Shown here piece after piece: positions 1-5,654 of a stretch of DNA of 11,050 bases (position 1 is its first letter; every line of letters begins with the position of its first letter). The notes beneath the pieces are model-generated. The model made no database searches. It was not told the origin of the DNA and saw nothing but the letters and a program-made list of their open reading frames with translations. This DNA comes from an uncultured Mesorhizobium sp. (GTDB taxonomy: Bacteria; Pseudomonadota; Alphaproteobacteria; Rhizobiales; Rhizobiaceae). The stretch covers positions 1 through 11,050 of the forward strand of contig CATMOC010000073.1 of assembly GCA_950071955.1 (NCBI GenBank). Reading direction: 5' to 3'. A program made the translations under genes and the position numbers.

Positions 1-610
1 CCATGGCGAAGGCGACGGTGGTGATCAGTTCCACCGCGATGTCGCGGATCACCAGTCCGAAGCTGACCGGATTGGTGACCATGCCGGCCAGCAGGCGCGC
101 ATGCACGTCGCTCATGACGAAGACCAGGAACACGGTCGCGAAGACGACCTTGCCGAAAGACTTGGCGAATTCGACGAAGCCCTTGATGCCGAATATGCGT
201 TTCCACCCCTCCAGCGGCGAGATCCGCGACAGCTTCGGCATGATGCGGTCGCCGACGAAACGGGGAATGTTCTGGAAGACGGATGCGCCGATCGCCGCGG
301 CGACCAGCAACGACATCACGACGAGGATCGCCCGCGCGATCTCGAAGAAGACGACCTGGTAGAGCGAGATCGCGTCAAGCTCGGTTTCGAGCCGCCACTC
401 GTTGGGGCGCTCCAGGAACGTCGCGAGGAACGTCGCCAGGTGCAGGATCGCGTCGTAGGCGAAGAACAGCGCGAAGGTCACGAAGGCGAGGAAGGACGCA
501 AAGATCGGCGCCTCCCGGGAGAAAGGCAGATTGCCCTTCTCCATGGCGTCGCGGAGCTTCTTTTCCGTCGCCTCTTCTGTCTTGCTGTCCTTGTCGGTGT
601 TTTCGGCCAT
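1..610 (-). CDS. flhB: FlhB, flagellar type III export gate protein (partial, C-terminus beyond left edge)
   Basis: FlhB is an inner-membrane part of the flagellar export gate. Its cytoplasmic domain switches export from rod/hook to filament substrates after autocleavage at an NPTH motif. Reading left from an ATG at 608-610, the first 203 residues are visible. They start MAENTDKDSKTEEATEKKLR, which carries the family's TEEAT-x-KKLR signature, followed by an FSRE-like element (residues 30-33). Hydrophobic segments lie near residues 35-60, 86-110, 153-172 and from about 183, consistent with the four-helix membrane domain. Between helices 2 and 3 is a loop with PKLSRISPLEGWKRIFG (residues 125-141) and EFAK, typical of FlhB. 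The autocleavage domain lies outside the window. The gene follows fliG after 52 bp with no promoter that I can see, so it is probably the end or a late gene of the motA-fliM-fliN-fliG unit. The weak ribosome site is GAGAAG. Confidence 0.96.
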   Translation of the reverse strand, partial: MAENTDKDSKTEEATEKKLRDAMEKGNLPFSREAPIFASFLAFVTFALFFAYDAILHLATFLATFLERPNEWRLETELDAISLYQVVFFEIARAILVVMSLLVAAAIGASVFQNIPRFVGDRIMPKLSRISPLEGWKRIFGIKGFVEFAKSFGKVVFATVFLVFVMSDVHARLLAGMVTNPVSFGLVIRDIAVELITTVAFAM

Positions 611-662
611 CGCCGCTTCTCAGCCCGGATTGCGAGGATCGGCGCCTGGCGGCCGCCGGAGG

Positions 663-1709
663 TCAGGCGGCCTGCTGCGTGGACGGTAGCTGGATGCGTC
701 CTTCCTTGCCGAGCCTGATCGCGGCGGTCGCGATCTCGCGGCGCGCCCGGGTGATCGCGGCCGGCTGAAGGTTGCCGGGGTCGGCGGCCAGTTCCGCCTC
801 GATCATGCGCCGCGAGCGGGCACCGAGCGCCGCCAGAACGGCTTCGCGCAGCACGTTGTCGGAATTCCTCAGAGCCAGCGTCACCAGTTCCGTCGACATT
901 CCGTCGAACAGGACCAGCCGCGCCTTTTGCTCCAGAAGCGGCAGGTCTTCGAAGGAGAAGAGCTGCGCCTTGATCGCCTTCACGTCGGAGAAGCCGGCGC
1001 TTTCCATGTCGGCGAGGATCTCGTCGAGCTGGGTCTTGTCCATCTCGTTGAGCACCGTGGCGACGCGCGCGTGACCGGCGGCGGGCGACTTGGCGGAGTT
1101 TTCGCCGAGAAGCCGCGCCCTCAACTGGTTCTCGACGATCTTCAAGGCCGCGGGCTTGACGGTGCCGATCGTCACCATGCGCTTGGCGACCTCGCCCCGC
1201 AGGTTCTTGGGCATCGTCAGAAGGATCTTGGCGGCGGCGGTCGGCGTGAGGTTCGTCAGCACGAGCGCCGCCGTCTGCGGATGCTCCGCGCCGAGGAAGC
1301 CGCCGACCCGCTCCGGCTCCAGTCCCTCGATGGCGGGCCAGACCGGCGGCGGCTGGTCGGAACTGTCGCCGGCGCTGTCGTTCATGATCGCGCTGACTTC
1401 TTCCGGCGTGAGGGATTCGCTGAGGATGGTGTCCATCGTGTCGGCCGAATCCATCAGGCCCGCGCCTTCCGCGAACTCGTCCTCGAACTCGGCGATGATC
1501 TTTTCCAGCTCGGTCTGCGGTATGGTCTTCAGCTTGCGGGCGCCCTCGATCAACGCCCTCAGCTCGTCCTGCTTGAAGAACTTGAGCAGCCGACCGGCGG
1601 CCGGCTTGCCCATCGCCACGAGGATCGCGGCAGCCTTCTGCGCCTTCGTCAGCTGCGCGGCGGCCGATCCGCGGGGTACCGGGTCAGGAGAGGAGAAATC
1701 GAATTCCAT
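663..1709 (-). CDS. fliG: FliG, flagellar motor switch protein
   Basis: FliG is the C-ring protein that binds the MS ring (FliF) through its N-terminal domain, binds FliM through its middle domain and receives torque from MotA through its C-terminal domain. The 348-residue product has these three parts. The N-domain has KAAAILVAMG at residues 25-34. A linker follows around 110-125. The middle domain carries the EHPQT motif at 142-146, which binds FliM in known FliG proteins, plus a MPKNLRGEVAKRM stretch at 166-178. The C-terminal torque domain runs from about 215 to 342. In that domain the torque-helix region reads GARSRRMIEAEL (296-307). By hand alignment to E. coli, R281 is kept (R298), D289 becomes E306 and D288 becomes A305. 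The ATG at 1709 lies 7 bp after the fliN stop. There is little Shine-Dalgarno sequence, so translation is probably coupled to fliN. Confidence 0.96.
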   Translation of the reverse strand: MEFDFSSPDPVPRGSAAAQLTKAQKAAAILVAMGKPAAGRLLKFFKQDELRALIEGARKLKTIPQTELEKIIAEFEDEFAEGAGLMDSADTMDTILSESLTPEEVSAIMNDSAGDSSDQPPPVWPAIEGLEPERVGGFLGAEHPQTAALVLTNLTPTAAAKILLTMPKNLRGEVAKRMVTIGTVKPAALKIVENQLRARLLGENSAKSPAAGHARVATVLNEMDKTQLDEILADMESAGFSDVKAIKAQLFSFEDLPLLEQKARLVLFDGMSTELVTLALRNSDNVLREAVLAALGARSRRMIEAELAADPGNLQPAAITRARREIATAAIRLGKEGRIQLPSTQQAA

Positions 1710-1716
1710 CGCGCCG

Positions 1717-2124
1717 TCAGGACTTCTTGGCCGAGGTGATGATCTCGGTGAGCTTGATGCCGAACCGGGAGGGGTCGCTTTCGAGGACGGTGATTTCGCC
1801 GCGCGCGATCTTGCGACCGTTCACGACCACGTCCACCGGCTCGCCGATACGCCGGTCGAGCGCGACGGTCGCGCCCTTTCTCAGTGCCATCAGGTCGGCC
1901 ACCTGCATCTCGGTGCTTCCGAGCACGATCTGCACGTCGACCGGAATGTTCATGATGATCGCGGACGCCGAGCCGCTCGCGTCGTCGTCTTCCGGCATGG
2001 CGAAGCCGGCATTGCCGGCGGGCGCGGCATCCTCCCTGAGCACGCCTCGCAGTTCGTCGATGGCGCGATCGAGTTCCTCTTCGTCGCCTGCGGCCACGTC
2101 AGCCTGGGCGTTGCCCTGTTTCAT
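1717..2124 (-). CDS. fliN: FliN, flagellar motor switch protein
   Basis: FliN forms the base of the C-ring with FliM and helps dock the FliH/FliI export complex. The 135-residue product has an acidic, poorly conserved N-terminal tail (about 1-55) and a C-terminal SpoA domain (about 57-130). Family hallmarks there are [17 protein letters not shown] (59-75), the [10 protein letters not shown] segment (81-90), EPVDVVVNG (95-103) and a final RFGIKLTEI (120-128). The length matches FliN of the rhizobial and enteric type rather than the longer FliY. The ATG at 2124 has GGAG 8 nt upstream and overlaps the stop of a 13-codon ORF that fills the gap after fliM. fliG follows 7 bp after its stop. Confidence 0.96.
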   Translation of the reverse strand: MKQGNAQADVAAGDEEELDRAIDELRGVLREDAAPAGNAGFAMPEDDDASGSASAIIMNIPVDVQIVLGSTEMQVADLMALRKGATVALDRRIGEPVDVVVNGRKIARGEITVLESDPSRFGIKLTEIITSAKKS

Positions 2125-2162
2125 CGCAGTTGCTCCATGCGGTGCTTCTCTGCCTCACTCAT
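2121..2162 (-). other. 13-codon ORF bridging fliM stop and fliN start
   Basis: An ATG at 2162 overlaps the fliM stop by one base (TGATG). It opens a frame [13 protein letters not shown] that ends in a TGA overlapping the fliN start (ATGA). The whole 37-bp fliM-fliN gap is therefore translatable with stop/start overlaps at both ends. No clear Shine-Dalgarno precedes the ATG, so any translation would depend on ribosomes terminating at fliM. The peptide is short and charged and resembles nothing I recognise. It may be a coupling leader or chance. Confidence 0.3.
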
Positions 2163-3106
2163 CACGGCAAGGGGAGTCCGCCGCCAGCGTCCCTGTCCGA
2201 ATCGACAGGACCCTTGATTCGGACCGTGTAATTTTGTTCAAGCCGGCCAAACTCGCAAACGAAGAGAAGCTTGTTCTTCGCCGAAAGCAGCGTTTCGGTC
2301 GGAGCGGTGCGGGAGAGTTCGATCACCTGGCCGGCGCGCAGTGCCGAAATGGCGCCGAGGCTCATCTTGCCGACCGGCATCGTCGCCTCGAGCTTCACCC
2401 TGGAGCGCATCACCTCTTCGTTGAACCGGTCCTTCCATTCGGACGACTGGGCGTCGGTAGTCTCGGGATCCGCCGTTTCGTCCTTGCTGCGCCGCAGGAG
2501 GACACGCTGCGGTATGTAGAGCGATATCCGGCCCGTCTCCGGCTCCGTGCCGACGACGAAGTCGATCCGGACCGCCGGACCGTCGCGCAGCGCGGTCGAA
2601 CGCAGGACTTCGCCGGAAATGACCGCCGGCAGAGGCAGTTTCAACTGCTGCGCCGGAGGGCTGATTGCGTTGAACGAGGCCGCGAGGAGGCGGCACACGA
2701 GATTGGCCACCTCGACCTCGACCGGCGACAGGTCTCGCCCGAGCCGGCCGGCGCCAGTCTCCGGCTCCGCGCCGAACAGGACGTTGACGATGATCGCGAC
2801 CGCCTGCTCCTCGATGCGTATCAGCAGCGCGTCGGGCGAGACCTTGGAGGCCGCCAGCGTGACCGCGTCGTGCGGACCCGACGCCGAGACGATCTCCATG
2901 ATGCGGTCGACCTCGACCTTCTCCAGTTCGAACGGTACCGCTTCGTTGGCTGCATCCTCCAGGCCCGCGCGCATCGGCTTCAGGAGCTGATCGCCGAGGA
3001 CCTGGCCGGATTTCGTGACTTTTTCCGGTTCTCCCGTCGCGCCTACCAGCCGCTCCATGATGGAGAGGGCGGTCCTTCCTCCGGCATGGACGACGCTGCC
3101 ATGCAT
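2162..3106 (-). CDS. fliM: FliM, flagellar motor switch protein (divergent rhizobial type)
   Basis: FliM links FliG to FliN in the C-ring and in most bacteria receives CheY-P at its N-terminus. The start chosen is the ATG at 3106, one base after the motA stop (TAAGATG). An upstream in-frame ATG at 3229 would overlap motA by over 120 bp and adds an Arg/Ser/Pro-rich shadow sequence. The 314-residue product has a CheC-like middle domain (about 35-205) with VPFELEKVEVDRIMEIV (57-73), a degenerate form of the GGxGR loop (FGAEPETGAGR, 111-121) and IDFVVGTEPETGRISLYIPQ (181-200). The C-terminal SpoA domain (about 225-298) reads VKLEATMPVGKMSLGAISAL and ends CEFGRLEQNYTVRI (284-297). The canonical N-terminal EIDALL CheY-binding motif is absent. 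In its place is SIMERLVG (15-22), which resembles the LLxRLTG-like starts I recall from rhizobial FliM. Confidence 0.93.
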   Translation of the reverse strand: MHGSVVHAGGRTALSIMERLVGATGEPEKVTKSGQVLGDQLLKPMRAGLEDAANEAVPFELEKVEVDRIMEIVSASGPHDAVTLAASKVSPDALLIRIEEQAVAIIVNVLFGAEPETGAGRLGRDLSPVEVEVANLVCRLLAASFNAISPPAQQLKLPLPAVISGEVLRSTALRDGPAVRIDFVVGTEPETGRISLYIPQRVLLRRSKDETADPETTDAQSSEWKDRFNEEVMRSRVKLEATMPVGKMSLGAISALRAGQVIELSRTAPTETLLSAKNKLLFVCEFGRLEQNYTVRIKGPVDSDRDAGGGLPLP

Positions 3107-3107
3107 C

Positions 3108-3980
3108 TTACGCGGCCTTTGCTTCGTGGCCGGCGTTGAGGGTCTGCTGCTCGACGGCGTCGATCGTCGGGCGATCGTGCGCGGAGATGGTCTTGCGGCC
3201 GAATTCCAGCGCGACCTGGGGCAGCGCACCGTTCATGTAGGCAAGCAGCGTCTGCTTGACGATGATGTAGAGGCGGTTGCGCTTTTCGCGAACGGACTTG
3301 ATCTTCGCCGCGATCGGACCGACCAGGCCGTAGGACAGGAAGATGCCGAGGAAGGTTCCGACCAGCGCCGCCCCGATCAGGTGGCCGAGCACTTCGGGCG
3401 ATTCGTTGAGCGCGCCCATCGCCTTGATGACGCCGAGCACCGCCGCCACGATGCCGATCGCCGGCAGCCCGTCGCCGACCGACACCAGAGCATGGTAGGA
3501 TTTCATCTTGTCCTGCCGGATGGTCTGGATTTCCTCGTCCATCAGCGCCTCGATCTCGTGCGAGCGGGCATTTCCGATGATGATCAGGCGGCAGTAGTCG
3601 CAGATGAAGTGCGTCAGATCCTTGTTCTTCAGGACGATCGGATAGCTCTGGAAGATCGCGGATTCCTCGGGGTTGTCGATATGCCCCTCGACCTCGCTGC
3701 GGGATTTCGTCTTCAGTTCCCGCATCAGGCTGTGCAGGACGCCGAGCGTCTCGAGGTATTCCGCCTCGGCCGGCACCGAGTTCTTGAAGGCTTCGAGGAG
3801 CGCTTTCCCGGTGTCCTTGACCGTCGGCATCGGATTGCCGACCAGGAAGATGCCGAGCGCGGCGCCGACGATGATGACGAACTCCCAGGGCTGGACCAGA
3901 ACCTCTATATGGCCGCCCATGGCCATGAACCCGCCGAGCACGCAACCCAGCGTGACCACCAGCCCAATCAGAATACCCAA
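3108..3980 (-). CDS. motA: MotA, flagellar stator proton-channel subunit
   Basis: MotA and MotB form the inner-membrane stator that turns proton flow into torque on FliG. The 290-residue product aligns along its length with enteric MotA. There are two N-terminal membrane segments (about 1-22 and 31-50) and a large cytoplasmic loop with ESAIFQSYP (106-114) and [11 protein letters not shown] (141-151). The C-terminal pair of helices (about 168-190 and 200-223) follows. The prolines needed for channel function in E. coli are present at the same numbers, P173 and P222. In the FliG-contacting loop E98 is kept and E. coli R90 corresponds to K90. The start is TTG at 3980, preceded by a strong GGAGG seven bases upstream. 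No in-frame ATG fits the family N-terminus. It is the first gene of the leftward unit, with the proposed promoter at 4011-4041. Confidence 0.96.
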   Translation of the reverse strand: MGILIGLVVTLGCVLGGFMAMGGHIEVLVQPWEFVIIVGAALGIFLVGNPMPTVKDTGKALLEAFKNSVPAEAEYLETLGVLHSLMRELKTKSRSEVEGHIDNPEESAIFQSYPIVLKNKDLTHFICDYCRLIIIGNARSHEIEALMDEEIQTIRQDKMKSYHALVSVGDGLPAIGIVAAVLGVIKAMGALNESPEVLGHLIGAALVGTFLGIFLSYGLVGPIAAKIKSVREKRNRLYIIVKQTLLAYMNGALPQVALEFGRKTISAHDRPTIDAVEQQTLNAGHEAKAA

Positions 3981-4010
3981 GACGGCCCCTCCGTAAGTGC
4001 GCCCGCAGCA

Positions 4011-4041
4011 GGATTACCGGCCGTGCCTTGTGTGAGGCTTG
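4011..4041 (-). promoter_or_regulatory. Candidate motA promoter: CAAG-N7-CAAG direct repeat plus -10-position TAATCC
   Basis: Read leftward, CAAG (4041-4038), seven bases, CAAG (4030-4027), ten bases, then TAATCC (4016-4011). The repeat halves are 11 bp apart, one helical turn. The hexamer is a poor -10 match, but its TA sits exactly where the other two promoters of this window have TA. Transcription would start near 4004 and leave about 24 nt of leader containing GGAGG. No sigma70 -35 is evident, consistent with an activator site replacing it. Assigned from comparison of the three upstream regions, not from data. Confidence 0.55.
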
Positions 4042-4055
4042 ATCGCGGCGCGATC
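4041..4055. repeat. Perfect 15-bp palindrome between the divergent promoters
   Basis: GATCGCG-G-CGCGATC is a perfect 7-bp inverted repeat around one central base. It starts at the last base of the motA-side direct repeat and ends 20 bp before the DUF1217-side repeat. It could be an operator for a dimeric regulator acting on both promoters. CGATCG-rich words are common in GC-rich alphaproteobacteria, so chance is also possible. Confidence 0.35.
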
Positions 4056-4075
4056 GGCGGAAATCCGGACGCCGG

Positions 4076-4106
4076 AAAGGTTCGCGCAAGGAATTAACCA
4101 TAGGAT
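4076..4106 (+). promoter_or_regulatory. Candidate promoter of the DUF1217-flgF-fliI unit: AAAG-N7-CAAG plus TAGGAT
   Basis: AAAG (4076-4079), seven bases GTTCGCG, CAAG (4087-4090), ten bases, then TAGGAT (4101-4106), a 4/6 match to a sigma70 -10. Spacing is identical to the motA and flgB regions. The predicted start near 4113 gives a leader of about 23 nt before the TTG start at 4136. TTAACCAT at 4094-4101 lies between the repeat and the -10. Confidence 0.6.
4094..4101 (+). promoter_or_regulatory. Possible CtrA half site TTAACCAT
   Basis: TTAACCAT matches the 8-mer half-site form of the CtrA box reported for alphaproteobacteria. CtrA is the cell-cycle response regulator that controls flagellar genes in many of them. 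The site lies between the direct repeat and the -10 and touches the first base of the -10. Bound there, a regulator would be expected to interfere with polymerase or to act together with the repeat-binding factor. There is no second TTAA at the N7 spacing of the full box. Confidence 0.4.
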
Positions 4107-4124
4107 GGCGCTTCGTATCTCTCC

Positions 4125-4138
4125 GGAGTCCGGACTTG
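4125..4138 (+). promoter_or_regulatory. Ribosome binding site and TTG start of the DUF1217 gene
   Basis: GGAG at 4125-4128 is followed by seven bases and TTG at 4136-4138. This decides the start, because the nearby ATG at 4105 is in another frame. The translated N-terminus MVSTYTSYL is what I recall for the family. The site is embedded in two abutting 8-bp palindromes (4121-4128 and 4128-4135). Confidence 0.75.
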
Positions 4139-4912
4139 GTCAGCACCTACACCAGCTACCTGACGATCACGCGCGACATCGACCTTTCGCTCGAGAGGGT
4201 CGAGTCGCAGCCGTTCGTCCAGCGCGAGACCGAGTATTATCTGGAGAACATCGAGAACGTGAAATCCATCGACGAGTTCGTCGGAGACCGGCGCCTGTTC
4301 AATTACGCGATGAAGGCGTTCGGTCTCGAGGACATGGCCTATGCCAAGGCGTTCATGGTCAAGCTGCTCGAGGAAGGCGTCGAGGATTCGGAGAGCTTCG
4401 CCAATACGCTGAGCGACCAGCGCTACAAGGACTTCGCCGAGACCTTCGATTTCGCGCGCTACGGCGAGACCGCGACGGTGTTCGACAGGACCCGGCAAGG
4501 CACCGTCGACAAGTATTTGCGCCAGACGCTCGAGCAGGACGCGGGGGAAACGAACGAAGGCGTGCGGCTCGCGCTCTACTTCGAGCGCAAGGCGCCGGAC
4601 CTCACCAGCATGTACGGCGTCCTGGCCGACACCGCCCTCGCGAAGGTGGTTCGCACCTCCTTCGGGCTGCCGGATTCCTTCGCGCTGCTCGACATCGACA
4701 AGCAGGTGGAAATCCTCGAGAAAAAGCTCGACATCGAGGATCTGGAAGACCCGGAGGTGCTCTCCAAGTTCCTGACGCGCTTCACCAGCCTGTGGGAAAT
4801 CGAAAATCCGACCACGTCCTCCGTGTCGAACCTCAGCGTCCTCTTCGGCCAGCCCACGGAGTTCGGCATCTCCACCGACGTGCTCCTGACCATTCAGCAA
4901 TTGAAGTTCTGA
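4136..4912 (+). CDS. DUF1217 family flagellar-locus protein, function unknown
   Basis: This 258-residue protein begins MVSTYTSYLTITRDIDLSLE and looks like the DUF1217 family, which I recall at this place in rhizobial flagellar loci. Its function is not known to me. It has no signal peptide or membrane segment, is acidic and probably almost all helical. Two stretches look like copies of one helical unit. Residues 54-104 begin LFNYAMKAFGL and 168-219 begin LAKVVRTSFGL, and each continues into a K-L-rich helix and an acidic ED/LEDPE turn. A Ser/Thr-rich connector (about 225-233) precedes a conserved-looking tail ending in TDVLLTIQQLKF. The gene starts at a TTG, is first in the rightward unit and lies 10 bp before flgF. 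Placement with rod and export genes suggests a role in rod assembly, export or its control, but this is inference. Confidence 0.85.
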   Translation: MVSTYTSYLTITRDIDLSLERVESQPFVQRETEYYLENIENVKSIDEFVGDRRLFNYAMKAFGLEDMAYAKAFMVKLLEEGVEDSESFANTLSDQRYKDFAETFDFARYGETATVFDRTRQGTVDKYLRQTLEQDAGETNEGVRLALYFERKAPDLTSMYGVLADTALAKVVRTSFGLPDSFALLDIDKQVEILEKKLDIEDLEDPEVLSKFLTRFTSLWEIENPTTSSVSNLSVLFGQPTEFGISTDVLLTIQQLKF

Positions 4913-4922
4913 GGCCGGGAAA

Positions 4923-5642
4923 ATGCAATCAGGCCTCTATGTTGCGATTTCGGCCCAGGTGGCGCTCGAAAAGCGCCTAAGCACCATCGCCGACAACGTC
5001 GCGAATGCCGGCACCGTCGGCTTCCGAGCGACGGAGATCAAGTTCGACGACGTCGTCTCCGGTCTGGGCAAGGATTCCGTTTCCTTCGTTTCTCCCGGCT
5101 CGACGTACCTTTCGACGAAATCGGGCGGGTTGAAGCAGACGGGCAATCCGCTCGACTTCGCCATCCGCGGGGAAGCCTGGTTCGCCATCGACACGCCGGC
5201 CGGCTCCGTGATGACGCGCGACGGACGCTTCACCATGCTGGAGACGGGCGAACTCGTATCGCTGGAAGGATATCCGGTGCTCGACGCGGGAGGCGCCGCT
5301 ATCCAGCTCGATCCGCTTTCGGGGGCCCCCGAGGCCGGAGCCGACGGCATGTTGCGCCAGAACGGCCAGCCGGTCGGCGCCATCGGCGTGTTCGCGTTCG
5401 AGCCCGGCGACGATTTCGTGCGCTACGGCAATTCCGGCCTGGTGCCGTCGACGCCTCCGGAAGCGATCGTGGACCGCGACGACGTCGGCGTCGTACAGGG
5501 TTTCGTCGAGGAGTCAAACGTCAATCCGGTGCTGGAGATGACGAACCTCATCATGGTGCAGCGTGCCTTCGAGAACGCCGCCTCGCTCATCCGGCAGAGC
5601 GACCAGTCGCTCGGCGAGGCCGTCAAGGCCATCGGCACCTGA
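4923..5642 (+). CDS. flgF: FlgF, proximal rod protein
   Basis: FlgF is a proximal-rod subunit exported through the flagellar type III system and polymerised in the periplasm between FlgC and FlgG. The 239-residue product starts MQSGLYVAISAQVALEKRL and carries the axial-protein N-terminal motif TIADNVANAGTVGFRATEIKF (residues 21-41; compare ANNxANxxTxGFK). The central part has PLDFAIRGEAWFAIDTPAG and TRDGRFT, the FlgF/FlgG D1 signature. The C-terminal helix has VVQGFVEESNVNPVLEMTNL and MVQRAFENA. Length and the PLDFAIRG form separate it from FlgG. It sits 10 bp after the DUF1217 gene and 12 bp before fliI, away from the other rod genes, an arrangement I recall as normal in rhizobia. Confidence 0.95.
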   Translation: MQSGLYVAISAQVALEKRLSTIADNVANAGTVGFRATEIKFDDVVSGLGKDSVSFVSPGSTYLSTKSGGLKQTGNPLDFAIRGEAWFAIDTPAGSVMTRDGRFTMLETGELVSLEGYPVLDAGGAAIQLDPLSGAPEAGADGMLRQNGQPVGAIGVFAFEPGDDFVRYGNSGLVPSTPPEAIVDRDDVGVVQGFVEESNVNPVLEMTNLIMVQRAFENAASLIRQSDQSLGEAVKAIGT

Positions 5643-5654
5643 GGGAGCGGATAG

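Noticed and set aside
1727..3139. 470-residue plus-strand open frame across fliN and fliM
   Set aside because: Antisense shadow. It starts Ser/Thr-rich and turns Arg/Asp-rich, has no family resemblance, and the minus strand encodes intact FliN and FliM.
3107..3229. Upstream ATG giving a 41-residue longer FliM
   Set aside because: It would lie wholly inside the motA coding region, and the added residues are Arg/Ser/Pro-rich. The ATG directly after the motA stop is more economical.
3015..4097. 360-residue plus-strand open frame across motA
   Set aside because: Antisense to a complete MotA and running into the promoter region. Its composition is typical of complementary-strand shadows.
4039..4980. 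313-residue plus-strand frame including the ATG at 4105
   Set aside because: It is in a different frame from the DUF1217 protein, Arg-rich and without family features. The TTG frame at 4136 gives a recognisable protein.
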